23,109 bases of DNA from Bacteroidota bacterium (GCA_026391755.1 JAPLDN010000420.1:1-23109); one strand, 5' to 3'; numbered from the stretch's first letter, positions 1-7,155 are shown. Notes: a model not told the origin generated them from the sequence alone. Numbers and translations are program-made.

Positions 1-326
1 TCGGAGGCGAAAAATTCCCTGTCTTCCCAGTCAAAACCCAGCCAGTGTACATCCTCCTTAATAGAATCAACATACTCTACGTCTTCTTTAACAGGGTTGG
101 TATCGTCAAAGCGCAGGTTGGTCTTCCCGTTATATTTTTTTCCAAGGCCAAAATTAAGGCAGATGGATTTAGCATGTCCGATATGCAGATATCCATTTGG
201 CTCCGGCGGAAACCGTGTATGAACCCTGCTGTCATTCTTGCCTGATCTGAGGTCCTCTTCTATTATTTCCTCAATAAAGTTCAGCGATCGGCCCGGGATT
301 TCGTCTTTCCTTAAACTCTCTTCCAT
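1..326 (-). CDS. glnS: Glutaminyl-tRNA synthetase, N-terminal part (cut by window edge)
   Basis: Reading leftwards from ATG at 326, about 108 codons are open to the window edge. The protein begins MEESLRKDEIPGRSLNFIEE and continues with VHTRFPPEPNGYLHIGHAKS, the class I synthetase ATP-binding HIGH motif in the form and context typical of GlnRS. LRFDDTNPVKEDVEYVDSI and HWLGFDWE follow, also GlnRS/GluRS-family catalytic-domain blocks. The PPEPNGYLHIGHAK sequence is characteristic of GlnRS rather than bacterial GluRS. The enzyme charges tRNA-Gln with glutamine in the cytoplasm. The rest of the gene (KMSKS loop, anticodon-binding barrels) lies outside the window. It is transcribed divergently from folB. 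A TAGCTTTG -7 element and a 5' hairpin precede it. Confidence 0.95.
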   Translation of the reverse strand, partial: MEESLRKDEIPGRSLNFIEEIIEEDLRSGKNDSRVHTRFPPEPNGYLHIGHAKSICLNFGLGKKYNGKTNLRFDDTNPVKEDVEYVDSIKEDVHWLGFDWEDREFFAS

Positions 327-344
327 TATATTGTTCCTATTATT

Positions 345-363
345 TCTTTCGCTCTGCGAAAGA
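345..363 (-). promoter_or_regulatory. Perfect hairpin at the predicted 5' end of the glnS mRNA
   Basis: On the minus strand TCTTTCGC-AGA-GCGAAAGA forms a perfect 8-bp stem with a 3-nt loop, ending about 18 bases before the glnS ATG. Because the -7 element lies at 369-376, the hairpin would occupy almost the first transcribed bases. It could stabilise the mRNA or affect initiation. No U-tract follows, so it is not a typical terminator. Confidence 0.5.
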
Positions 364-368
364 GCCTG

Positions 369-376
369 CAAAGCTA
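369..376 (-). promoter_or_regulatory. -7 promoter element for glnS
   Basis: On the minus strand this reads TAGCTTTG, an exact match to the Bacteroidota -7 consensus TAnnTTTG. It sits 43 bases upstream of the glnS ATG, so a transcript would begin near 362-364. I could not find a good TTTG -33 element at 19-21 bases, so only the -7 is supported. Confidence 0.55.
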
Positions 377-388
377 CTGAAAATTAAG

Positions 389-414
389 AAATCCTTAGAG
401 AATTGGAAGGATTT
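389..414. repeat. Short inverted repeat in the glnS-folB intergenic region
   Basis: AAATCCTT (389-396) and AAGGATTT (407-414) are perfect 8-bp arms around a 10-nt spacer, in the AT-rich region between the divergent glnS and folB genes. It may be a regulator site or a weak hairpin in the folB leader. There is nothing else to assign a function. Confidence 0.35.
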
Positions 415-461
415 TAATAATTTCGCAGCTATCGGAACCTGCTAATAATCTGAATAATCCT

Positions 462-824
462 ATGGGTAAAATAACTTTGGAAGGAATGGAGTTTTTCGCT
501 TATCACGGTTGTTTTAAGGAAGAACAATTGATAGGGACGAGGTTTATTGTCGACCTGACTGTTGAAACCGATACAAATGCTGCAGAGCTGAGTGACCATC
601 TTCATGATACTTTAAATTATGTGGCGCTTTACCATGCAGTGAAAACTGAGATGGAGCAGAAGTCCCATCTTCTTGAGCATATATCCAGGCGTATCATCGA
701 TTCTATCTGCAATCAATTTCCTGGTATTACCTGCCTTGAACTAAAGGTTTCCAAGCTGAACCCGCCGGTAGGAGGGAAGATGAAGCAGGTGAGTTATACG
801 ACACAATGGCCAGAAAATCATTAA
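462..824 (+). CDS. folB: Dihydroneopterin aldolase
   Basis: 120 residues, the usual length for this family. The enzyme converts 7,8-dihydroneopterin to 6-hydroxymethyl-7,8-dihydropterin plus glycolaldehyde in tetrahydrofolate synthesis, as a cytoplasmic homo-oligomer. The N-terminal MGKITLEGMEFFAYHGCF matches the family pterin-binding opening (l.gl.f.a.HG). E21, in the EEQLIG block before the first long strand, is the conserved acid. LNYVALYHAV and LLEHISRRI are the family helices, and K98 in VSKLNPP is the conserved catalytic lysine region. The start is the only ATG that gives the canonical N terminus. It stands alone between divergent glnS and a repeat hairpin, not in a folate operon. Confidence 0.93.
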   Translation: MGKITLEGMEFFAYHGCFKEEQLIGTRFIVDLTVETDTNAAELSDHLHDTLNYVALYHAVKTEMEQKSHLLEHISRRIIDSICNQFPGITCLELKVSKLNPPVGGKMKQVSYTTQWPENH

Positions 825-829
825 ATTGC

Positions 830-894
830 GAATTACAAATTACGAATTACGAATGAAATCATAAAACGTAAATCGTAAATCGTAAATCTTTTTT
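830..894 (+). repeat. Heptamer-repeat hairpin followed by a T-tract (possible folB terminator)
   Basis: About 3.5 copies of a GAATTAC-type heptamer (830-854) are followed, after a 9-base spacer, by about 3.5 copies of AATCGTA (864-888). The second block is nearly the reverse complement of the first: 19 of 25 positions pair, and the mismatches recur at about the same place in each heptamer. Six T residues (889-894) follow at once. This would make a long imperfect hairpin with a U-tract after folB, so it probably ends folB transcription. The T-tract runs straight into the tRNA-Cys promoter. Confidence 0.6.
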
Positions 895-901
895 ACCTTT
901 G
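894..901 (+). promoter_or_regulatory. -7 promoter element for tRNA-Cys
   Basis: TACCTTTG exactly matches the Bacteroidota -7 consensus TAnnTTTG and lies 18 bases before the mature tRNA-Cys. No clear -33 TTTG is visible because the upstream DNA is the heptamer repeat. Confidence 0.55.
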
Positions 902-918
902 CACTCCCTAATCAACAA

Positions 919-989
919 GGTATCGTGGCCGAGTGGCTAGGCAGAGGTCTGCAAAACCTCGTACAGCGGTTCGACTCCGCTCGATACCT
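919..989 (+). tRNA. tRNA-Cys (GCA)
   Basis: A complete cloverleaf can be drawn. The acceptor GGTATCG (919-925) pairs with CGATACC (982-988). The anticodon stem GAGGT/ACCTC carries the loop CTGCAAA with anticodon GCA. The T arm is AGCGG-TTCGACT-CCGCT. The discriminator base is T (U73), the known identity element of tRNA-Cys. CCA is not encoded (TCA follows), so it is added after transcription. Confidence 0.95.
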
Positions 990-996
990 CAGGATT

Positions 997-1034
997 AAAA
1001 GGCTGTTCCGTAGACCGCGGTTCAGCCTTTTTTA
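997..1034. terminator. Bidirectional intrinsic terminator between tRNA-Cys and mreD
   Basis: AAAAGGCTG (997-1005) and CAGCCTTTT (1023-1031) form a 9-bp stem, with an inner CCG/CGG pairing in the loop, followed by TTTATTTTT. Read from the other strand, the stem is followed by TTTT, so it can also end the mre operon. It overlaps the mreD stop codon. Confidence 0.8.
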
Positions 1035-1550
1035 TTTTTCTTTCGGGTAAAGCAGATATTCGCTGATCATTACGAGCAGAAGGGTAAACGTGCTGCTCAG
1101 TATCATTCTGAAAAAGGTCTTGAAAAATTCGGCAAAGCGGAAAGTTTCCAGGTAAAACAGTACAAAATGATGGACCAGGATAAGACTGATGGAATAATAA
1201 AGGAACCACTTCAGTCCCTGATTTTTCAGGGAGGGATTGTTTCCAACAATGGAATCGGGGCCTGATGAAATCAAGCGGATGACGAACGGACGGGCATAGG
1301 CCATGGCAAGGCAGGCCGAGATATTCAAACCAGGTGTATTACTGAAAATATCAACACCTGCACCCAGTAAAAATGCAACTAACAGCAATAATCCTCCGGG
1401 AATTTCAAACGGGAGAAGAAGAATGAAATAAATGTAGAAATAGGGATTGACAAACCCTCCAAGGTTGATATTGTTCAACACCAGTACCTGAAGCAGTATC
1501 AGCAGGAAAAACCTCAGAATGTTAACAAGTATAACCTTTGATGTGGTCAT
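1032..1550 (-). CDS. mreD: Rod shape-determining protein MreD
   Basis: 172 residues with about five hydrophobic membrane segments and no catalytic motif, the usual size and character of MreD. The family feature is the hydrophobic first helix (VNILRFFLLILLQVLVLNNI), followed by a stretch with NPYFYIYFILLLPFEIP typical of Bacteroidota MreD proteins. MreD is an inner-membrane partner of MreC in the elongasome, which positions peptidoglycan synthesis along the cell side. It begins 10 bases after the mreC stop and is the last gene of the purH-mreBCD run. mrdA (PBP2) and rodA, often next in Bacteroidota, do not follow. Recognition rests partly on context. Confidence 0.85.
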   Translation of the reverse strand: MTTSKVILVNILRFFLLILLQVLVLNNINLGGFVNPYFYIYFILLLPFEIPGGLLLLVAFLLGAGVDIFSNTPGLNISACLAMAYARPFVIRLISSGPDSIVGNNPSLKNQGLKWFLYYSISLILVHHFVLFYLETFRFAEFFKTFFRMILSSTFTLLLVMISEYLLYPKEK

Positions 1551-1560
1551 TATACTCCGA

Positions 1561-2247
1561 TTATTGGTTTTTAAATATTAGAATTCCTTCAGGGAAAATA
1601 TCTGAATTTCCACTGGTTATGATCGTATCACCCTTTTTCATGTCAACATGCTTAGGAACCTCTTTCACTGTCCCGTACCTGTAATTCCCGCCGGGCCATT
1701 CAACATTAACCAGCTGGTTGTTTTTTTTGAATTTACCCGATATTTTGCTGTCTTTGTTCAGCATCGACATGATCCAGCTGAAATGGGGGGAAACGCTGAT
1801 TACCTGTCCTACAATGCGGTTTCCGATGATAACCCCCATATGGTTCTTTACTCCCTGGAGGCTGCCTTTACTGATCATCAGGAAGTTATTTCTCATATTC
1901 GTGGTATTGCTTATGACTTTCGCACTTATATAACGGTATTGAAGCAGGTAAACAGTATCGTTCCGGTAAAAGGAATAAGCGTCGGACTTGTAATAGGCAT
2001 CGGGTAAACGGGAATGCAGTTTGGCCATTTCCTCAACCATGGTCTGGTTGGTCTTCCTAAGGGAAAAATATTCAGAGATATTTCTGAATGTGCTGTTTAA
2101 AGTCCCTGTAAGATTGCCGGAAATATTATACACTGCAGTATTCTGGTATTCGTTGAAATTAAAAAGCAGGCTCAACGATACCGTTTCCAGCAGCAGAAAT
2201 AATAAGATGAAATAGTTTGTGCGGAGAAATACCAATAAATTCCGCAT
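1561..2247 (-). CDS. mreC: Rod shape-determining protein MreC, C-terminally short
   Basis: MreC is a bitopic inner-membrane protein whose periplasmic beta-barrel domains bind PBP2 and organise the elongasome. Here residues 1-30 hold an N-terminal membrane helix, a coiled-coil-like region follows (about 45-80), then the MreC core: VISNTTNMRNNFLMISKGSLQGVK, MGVIIGNRIVGQVISVSPHFSWI and KGDTIITSGNSDIFPEGI. In MreC proteins the block (S)G....FPEGI is normally followed by roughly 40-60 more residues that complete the second barrel. Here the frame ends after FPEGILIFKNQ at 228 residues, while the family is usually about 270 or more. The last residues could be the native tail joined by an internal deletion (inference). 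The gene is otherwise well kept, with start ATG 10 bases after the mreB stop. Confidence 0.85.
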   Translation of the reverse strand: MRNLLVFLRTNYFILLFLLLETVSLSLLFNFNEYQNTAVYNISGNLTGTLNSTFRNISEYFSLRKTNQTMVEEMAKLHSRLPDAYYKSDAYSFYRNDTVYLLQYRYISAKVISNTTNMRNNFLMISKGSLQGVKNHMGVIIGNRIVGQVISVSPHFSWIMSMLNKDSKISGKFKKNNQLVNVEWPGGNYRYGTVKEVPKHVDMKKGDTIITSGNSDIFPEGILIFKNQ

Positions 2248-2256
2248 ATAAGATGT

Positions 2257-3270
2257 TTACTTGATCAGGAAGGTGAATTTGTCGAAATTCTTCAGGGCTA
2301 TCCCGGTTCCCCTGGCAACAGCACGTAAAGGATCTTCAGCAACATGTACCTTCAATTTGGTTTTCAGATGTATTCTCTTGTCAAGGCCTCTTAACAATGC
2401 ACCACCCCCGGTTAAATAGATCCCGGTTTCGAAAATATCAGATGCCAGTTCAGGCGGGGTCATTTCCAAAGCGTTAAGAACTGCAGCTTCAATTTTGGCT
2501 ACAGATTTATCCAGGGCATGAGCTATTTCGGCATGGTTAACGATAACTTCTTTGGGAATGCCAGAAAGCAGGTCACGGCCGTGAACCGCGTAATCGGGAG
2601 GAGGATTATCGATGTCGACCAGGGCTGCTCCGACCTCAATTTTTATCCTTTCGGCTGTACGCTCCCCAACATTGATATTATGCTGTTTTCGCATGTATTC
2701 TTCAATATCCGAATTGAATTCATCGCCGGCAATACGGATGGATTTGCTGTTAACAATACCTCCCAGTGCAATGACTGCTATCTCACTGGTTCCTCCCCCG
2801 ATGTCAATCACCATATTGCCAATTGGTTCAAGAACATCAATGCCTATGCCGATTGCCGCAGCCATAGGTTCGTGTATCAGCCTTACCTCTTTAGCCCCTG
2901 CCTGTTCTGCTGAATCTTTTACAGCTCTTTCTTCAACTTCAGTAATACCAGAGGGAATACATATGACCATTTTCATTGCAGGGGGAAACCACGATTTCCC
3001 AATCTGTATCATCTTGATCATTTCCCTTATCATGTGCTCGGCAGCATGGAAATCAGCAATAACCCCGCCCCTTAACGGACGGATAGTCTTAATATTCTCA
3101 TGGGTCTTTCCATGCATCATCTGCGCTTTCTTCCCAACAGCAATGATCTTTCCTGAACTTCTTTCAATGGCAACGATAGATGGTTCGTCAACTACAACTT
3201 TGTCGTTATAAATTATTACAGTATTGGCAGTACCAAGATCAATCGCAATTTCCTTAGTAAATAGTCCCAT
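2257..3270 (-). CDS. mreB: Rod shape-determining protein MreB (bacterial actin)
   Basis: 337 residues, full length. The actin-fold nucleotide-binding motifs are in order: phosphate 1 DLGTANT (from D11), phosphate 2 VIDIGGGTSEIAV (about 154-166) and the adenosine motif LTGGGALLRGLDKRI (about 286-300). IRPLRGGVIADF, CIPSGITEVEERA and LIHEPMAAAIG are further MreB blocks. The protein forms membrane-bound filaments that direct the cell-wall elongation complex. The start is 6 bases beyond the purH stop, so the two are very likely co-transcribed, and mreC follows with a 9-base gap. Confidence 0.97.
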   Translation of the reverse strand: MGLFTKEIAIDLGTANTVIIYNDKVVVDEPSIVAIERSSGKIIAVGKKAQMMHGKTHENIKTIRPLRGGVIADFHAAEHMIREMIKMIQIGKSWFPPAMKMVICIPSGITEVEERAVKDSAEQAGAKEVRLIHEPMAAAIGIGIDVLEPIGNMVIDIGGGTSEIAVIALGGIVNSKSIRIAGDEFNSDIEEYMRKQHNINVGERTAERIKIEVGAALVDIDNPPPDYAVHGRDLLSGIPKEVIVNHAEIAHALDKSVAKIEAAVLNALEMTPPELASDIFETGIYLTGGGALLRGLDKRIHLKTKLKVHVAEDPLRAVARGTGIALKNFDKFTFLIK

Positions 3271-3276
3271 TTTGTT

Positions 3277-4803
3277 TTAATGTTTAAAGTGGCGTATGCC
3301 TGTAAATACCATGGCCATGTCGTGTTCATCGCAGAACTTTACTGAGTCGGCATCCCGTATCGATCCCCCGGGCTGAACCACAGCTGAGATTCCTGCTTCA
3401 TAAGCGATCTCAACCGAATCGGCAAACGGGAAATATGCATCTGATGCCATCACAGCTCCTTTTGGATCAAATCCAAAGGTTTTCGCTTTTACAATTGCCT
3501 GTTTCATGGCATCGACACGAGAAGTCTGCCCCATGCCGCAGCCAATAAGCTGCTTGTTTTTTGATATGACGATAGTATTAGATTTCAGGTGTTTAACTAT
3601 TTTATTTGCAAATAACAATTCCGAGGTTTCTGTAACAGAAGGCCTCTTTTTTGTAACAAACTGAAAGTCGGTTTCTGTTTCCGTTTTAAGATCCCTGTCC
3701 TGCACGAGAACACCATTAAGGACCGATTTAAACTGCCTGGAACTGAAAGATAACGGATTCATCCGCAAAATTATTCTATTTTTCTTTGATTTTAAGACTT
3801 CCAGGGCATTCTTTTCATATTCAGGGGCCAGGAGGATTTCAAAAAATAGTTTGTTCAGTTCTCCGGCTGTTTCCATGTCAATTTTCCTGTTCGCAATCAC
3901 AATGCCTCCGTATGCCGAAAGTCCGTCGCATGCAAGGGCGTCAAGATAGGCCTCTTTGATGGTATCTCTGCATGCCACTCCGCATGGGTTGGTGTGTTTA
4001 ATAATGGCTACGGCCGGTTCCGGAAATTCGGCAATAAGGTTAATTGCAGCATCAACATCAACCAGGTTGTTATAAGAAAGTTCCTTCCCGTGAATTTGCT
4101 CAAAATTTTCATGCAGGGAACCGTAAAATGAACCCTTTTGGTGAGGGTTCTCGCCATATCTCATAGGAGTCGATGTTACCTGGCTTTGCTTGAAAGCGGC
4201 AATTTTTTCTCTCCGGTTGAAATAATTGAAAATCTGCGTGTCATAATGCGAGGATACATTAAATGCCTGTGCTGCGAAATATCGCCTTTCCTCAGCATTT
4301 GTAAAACCGTTGTTCTCTGCGAGCAGTTTCTTCAGGGGTTTGTAGTAGTCTGCCGAAGGGATAACAACTACATGACGGTAATTTTTTGCAGCAGCCCTGA
4401 TAAGGGAAATCCCGCCTATATCGATCTTTTCAATGATCTCTTCCTCGTTATCGGTGCCAGCAACGGTCTTTTCAAAAGGATACAGGTCTACGATTACGAG
4501 ATCGACCGAAGGAATATCGTAATGCTCGACATCCTTCACATCCGAGAGGGAGTCCCTTCTCCACAGAATGCCTCCGAAAACTTTTGGATGAAGCGTTTTT
4601 ACACGACCCCCTAAAATAGAAGGGTATGAAGTTACCTCTTCAATGGATGTTGCCTGGATGCCCCTGCCCATAAGGAAATCATATGTTCCCCCTGTAGAAT
4701 AAATACGGACATTATGGGCTTCCAGGGTTTTCGCAATCTCTTCAATCCCGTCCTTTGAATAGACAGAGATCAGTGCAGAAGTAATTTTAATTTGATCGAT
4801 CAT
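3277..4803 (-). CDS. purH: Bifunctional AICAR formyltransferase / IMP cyclohydrolase
   Basis: 508 residues from the ATG at 4803, close to the usual 505-515. The enzyme catalyses the last two steps of de novo purine synthesis (AICAR to FAICAR to IMP). The N-terminal MGS-like cyclohydrolase domain (about 1-200) shows KITSALISVYSKDG, YSTGGTYDFL, GGRVKTLHPKVFGGIL and GGISLIRAAAKNY. The C-terminal formyltransferase domain shows MRYGENPHQKGSFYG, the catalytic IKHTNPCGVA, SAYGGIVIANR and VVQPGGSIRDADSV. A longer reading frame from a TTG at 4866 exists, but the extra 21 residues have no family counterpart and the ATG gives the canonical start. It heads the purH-mreBCD operon and is divergent from the ABC permease at 4938. 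Confidence 0.97.
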   Translation of the reverse strand: MIDQIKITSALISVYSKDGIEEIAKTLEAHNVRIYSTGGTYDFLMGRGIQATSIEEVTSYPSILGGRVKTLHPKVFGGILWRRDSLSDVKDVEHYDIPSVDLVIVDLYPFEKTVAGTDNEEEIIEKIDIGGISLIRAAAKNYRHVVVIPSADYYKPLKKLLAENNGFTNAEERRYFAAQAFNVSSHYDTQIFNYFNRREKIAAFKQSQVTSTPMRYGENPHQKGSFYGSLHENFEQIHGKELSYNNLVDVDAAINLIAEFPEPAVAIIKHTNPCGVACRDTIKEAYLDALACDGLSAYGGIVIANRKIDMETAGELNKLFFEILLAPEYEKNALEVLKSKKNRIILRMNPLSFSSRQFKSVLNGVLVQDRDLKTETETDFQFVTKKRPSVTETSELLFANKIVKHLKSNTIVISKNKQLIGCGMGQTSRVDAMKQAIVKAKTFGFDPKGAVMASDAYFPFADSVEIAYEAGISAVVQPGGSIRDADSVKFCDEHDMAMVFTGIRHFKH

Positions 4804-4923
4804 AGGTATATCTGTAACTCCAACCGGATTTTTTCGTCTAAATTCAATAAATTCAATTTCCTGCAATGTTATGAAAAATAGCGGGATTTTGCAATAATTA
4901 GGCTTAGTTTTTAGGGATTTACG

Positions 4924-4931
4924 TATCTTTA
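4924..4931 (+). promoter_or_regulatory. Candidate -7 element for the FtsX-type permease
   Basis: TATCTTTA matches TAnnTTTG at 7 of 8 positions and lies only 6 bases before the GTG start of the permease, so a transcript from it would be almost leaderless. No good -33 TTTG is present at the right distance. The similar TATCTTTACAA sequence precedes the rhodanese-like gene at 12918. Confidence 0.3.
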
Positions 4932-4937
4932 CAATCT

Positions 4938-6200
4938 GTGAAACAATTTAAGGCATACCTTATTTTTCTCCGGCTCTTCAGGGAAAGTTACATTTTTGCC
5001 TTACAGGCAATTATTGTTAATAAAGTCAGGACTATTTTATCCCTACTCGGAATCACAATAGGTATTTTCTGCGTGATCTCAGTATTCACTGTTTTCGATT
5101 CCATGGAAGCAGCCATAAGGAAAAGTATTGCATCACTTGGCAGTAATGTTCTTTATGTACAAAAATGGCCATGGTCAATGGGCTCCGATTACCCATGGTG
5201 GAAGTACTACCAGAGACCGGAAGCTACCCTGGCAGATCTGCGTGAGATAGAAAAGCGCAGCAGCCTTGCCGAGAATTCTGCTTTTTTCTCCCAGGTCAAT
5301 AAAACAGTTAAATACCGTAGTAACTACGTTGAAAACGTAGGAATCATGGGTGTTTCTTCCGATTTTGATAAAGTTTGGAAATTCGAAATTGCCAGCGGGA
5401 GGTATTTCTCAGCCAACGAAGCAGCCAGCGGCCGTCCTATTGCCCTCATTGGCGCAGATATTGCCAGCGGGTTGTTTCCTTACCAGGAACCACTGGGTCA
5501 GAAAATTAAAATCTTCGGCCGAAATATCGAGATCGTGGGAATAATGAAAAAAGAAGGTGAGGATTTTTTCGGTAACAGCAATGACAAGGTCGTTTACCTG
5601 CCCGTTAATTATTTTAAAACCCTCGTCGACCTGAAAGAAATGGGCACCACTATTGCCGTAAAAGCAAAACCACTTGTATCTAATGCGGAAATTAAAGATG
5701 AGCTCACCGGTATCATGCGCTCCATTAGAAAAATAAAGCCTTCGGCTGAAGATAATTTTGCCATCAATGAAACAGATATCATTGCCAAGGGATTTGACAG
5801 TCTCTTCGGTGTTATCGCCATGGTAGGCTGGATTATCGGAGGGTTCTCCCTTTTGGTGGGAGGTTTCGGTATTGCCAACATCATGTTCGTTTCGGTCAAA
5901 GAAAGAACAAGCATTATAGGTATCCAGAAAGCACTTGGGGCGAAAAACTATTTCATATTGCTCCAATTTCTCTTCGAAGCAATTTTCCTTTCCATAATCG
6001 GCGGTATCGTTGGACTGCTTATCATCCTGATCATGACCCTGGTTGTTTCCAACACCACAAGTTTTCACCTGATCCTTACCCAGGGCAATATTTTCCTTGG
6101 AGTTGGCGTCTCTGCAATAATAGGACTGATTTCAGGAATTATACCTGCTTTTTCTGCTTCCAGGCTCGATCCTGTGGAGGCAATGAGATCAAGTATGTGA
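4938..6200 (+). CDS. MacB/FtsX-type ABC transporter permease
   Basis: 420 residues from a GTG start. The N-terminal part (about 22-45) is an amphipathic stretch and first membrane helix with NKVRTILSLLGITIGIFCVISVFTV, the MacB_PCD family opening. A periplasmic domain (about 55-275) follows, containing the family block GRPIALIGADIASGLFPYQEPLGQKIKI. The FtsX domain comes next with three helices (about 288-315, 335-370, 380-405). It includes GGFGIANIMFVSVKERTSIIGIQKALGAK and the end motif IIPAFSASRLDPVEAMR. The family works as a homodimer with a separate ATPase in macrolide or peptide export or lipoprotein-type mechanotransmission. No ATPase or adaptor lies next to it, so the substrate is unknown. 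It converges on the ferritin-like gene with 5 bases between the stop codons. Confidence 0.88.
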   Translation: MKQFKAYLIFLRLFRESYIFALQAIIVNKVRTILSLLGITIGIFCVISVFTVFDSMEAAIRKSIASLGSNVLYVQKWPWSMGSDYPWWKYYQRPEATLADLREIEKRSSLAENSAFFSQVNKTVKYRSNYVENVGIMGVSSDFDKVWKFEIASGRYFSANEAASGRPIALIGADIASGLFPYQEPLGQKIKIFGRNIEIVGIMKKEGEDFFGNSNDKVVYLPVNYFKTLVDLKEMGTTIAVKAKPLVSNAEIKDELTGIMRSIRKIKPSAEDNFAINETDIIAKGFDSLFGVIAMVGWIIGGFSLLVGGFGIANIMFVSVKERTSIIGIQKALGAKNYFILLQFLFEAIFLSIIGGIVGLLIILIMTLVVSNTTSFHLILTQGNIFLGVGVSAIIGLISGIIPAFSASRLDPVEAMRSSM

Positions 6201-6207
6201 CTTGATC
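6187..6207. repeat. Hairpin at convergent gene ends
   Basis: GATCAAGT (6187-6194) and ACTTGATC (6200-6207) are perfect 8-bp arms around a 5-nt loop. The hairpin overlaps the stop codons of both convergent genes. It lacks a T-tract on either strand, so it is at best an atypical bidirectional terminator or a 3'-end stabiliser. Confidence 0.5.
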
Positions 6208-6709
6208 AGAAAGGCCAGAACTGATTATCATTCCAAATCTTCTCTTTCAGCTCATTATCAATGTCATTCAGAATTTTTAAATGACCTTTTTCCCAATCGG
6301 CAAGCCATTGGAATAGGGCTTTTTCATTGGGGTCATTTGTTGTTGCAGCCTGAGCTGAATAAACTTCAATGGCCCGCTTTTCAAAATCAATGGCAGCCGA
6401 AATAGCAGCAGCTTCAAATCCCGCAGCAGAGATCTTCTGTTTTAATTCCTCACTTAAAATGAGGTTCGCAAACTCTTCATGCCTGAGATCGCCCGGGTCA
6501 ACATGAGCGAATTTATGCTCTTTCTCAACATGAAGAAACTGGTCTGTAAGAAACTTAATATGCTTTGTTTCCTCATCAGCCATGACAAGAAAAATATGCT
6601 TAATTTCAGGGTCAGATGTGTTCTCTGCAACTTTCAAATAAAATGCAAAACCTCTCTTTTCCATGAGGATTGCCATTTTCAGGATGTCAATAGTTTTACT
6701 GGTTTCCAT
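6206..6709 (-). CDS. Ferritin-like / rubrerythrin-family diiron protein
   Basis: 167 residues forming two repeats of a ferritin-like helix pair. The candidate diiron ligands are E17 (LMEKRGFAFY), the ExxH of DEETKH (E47, H50), E110 (IDFEKRAIEVY) and the ExxH of WEKGH (E140, H143). This arrangement matches the rubrerythrin-type erythrin domain used in peroxide reduction or iron handling in anaerobes. There is no C-terminal rubredoxin domain with CxxC pairs, so it is not a classical rubrerythrin and would need another electron donor. The C-terminal WNDNQFWPF is an unusual aromatic tail. It starts 9 bases after the epimerase gene and is probably co-transcribed with it. Confidence 0.85.
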   Translation of the reverse strand: METSKTIDILKMAILMEKRGFAFYLKVAENTSDPEIKHIFLVMADEETKHIKFLTDQFLHVEKEHKFAHVDPGDLRHEEFANLILSEELKQKISAAGFEAAAISAAIDFEKRAIEVYSAQAATTNDPNEKALFQWLADWEKGHLKILNDIDNELKEKIWNDNQFWPF

Positions 6710-6718
6710 GTTGGTAAT

Positions 6719-7120
6719 TTATTTGCTGCATAATTCCATTAATACTCCTTTTGTTGACTTCGGATGAAGAAACCCTATGTTCAGGCCCTCTGCTCCCTTG
6801 CGCGATTGCTTGTCGATGAGCTCTATTCCAGACTCCTTTGCCTCATTAAGCGAAGTATCGGCATTTTCCACTGCAAAGGCTATGTGATGAACCCCTTCGC
6901 CCTTCTTTTCAAGGAATTTTCCAATAGGACCTTCAGGGTCAGTGCTTTCAAGTAATTCAATCTTGGTCTGGCCTATCAAGAAAAAAGCCGTCCTTACTCT
7001 CTGGTCTTTTACTTCCTCAACCGAATAACATTTGGTTCCCAGTATCTTCTCGTAAAACTGAATACCCTCATCAAGGCTTTTCACTGCAATTCCAATATGC
7101 TCAATATGAGTTGGTTTCAT
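6719..7120 (-). CDS. mce: Methylmalonyl-CoA epimerase
   Basis: 133 residues, the standard length. It interconverts (R)- and (S)-methylmalonyl-CoA, linking succinyl-CoA and propionyl-CoA in propionate formation or use. Two vicinal-oxygen-chelate repeats are visible. The metal ligands can be placed at H8 (HIEHIGIAV), the IELLE strand (about 54-58), H79 within GVHHIAF and E129 (LMEL). GPIGKFLEKKGEGVHHIAFAV and GFLHPKSTKGVLMEL are highly typical. Decarboxylase or mutase genes are not adjacent. It leads a two-gene unit with the ferritin-like protein and has a recognisable promoter at 7165-7194. Confidence 0.95.
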   Translation of the reverse strand: MKPTHIEHIGIAVKSLDEGIQFYEKILGTKCYSVEEVKDQRVRTAFFLIGQTKIELLESTDPEGPIGKFLEKKGEGVHHIAFAVENADTSLNEAKESGIELIDKQSRKGAEGLNIGFLHPKSTKGVLMELCSK

Positions 7121-7141
7121 AATCGTGTAATACTACGTTTT

Positions 7142-7155
7142 GTTAATCAATTAAC
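7142..7155. promoter_or_regulatory. Inverted repeat just downstream of the mce promoter
   Basis: GTTAAT-CA-ATTAAC is a near-palindrome (6-bp arms, 2-base centre). It lies where the first transcribed bases of mce would be, a plausible operator position. The regulator is unknown. Confidence 0.4.

Noticed and set aside
830..888. CRISPR array
   Set aside because: The units are 7 bases with no spacers and form an inverted structure, so this is a hairpin repeat.
937..1209. 90-residue frame over tRNA-Cys and mreD
   Set aside because: It overlaps a certain tRNA and a terminator and is a shadow of mreD.
4804..4866. Longer purH start at TTG 4866
   Set aside because: The added residues have no counterpart in PurH, and the ATG at 4803 gives the standard start.
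7142..7155. Terminator after mce
   Set aside because: The dyad lies in the 5' leader of mce, not after it, and has no T-tract, so an operator is the better reading.
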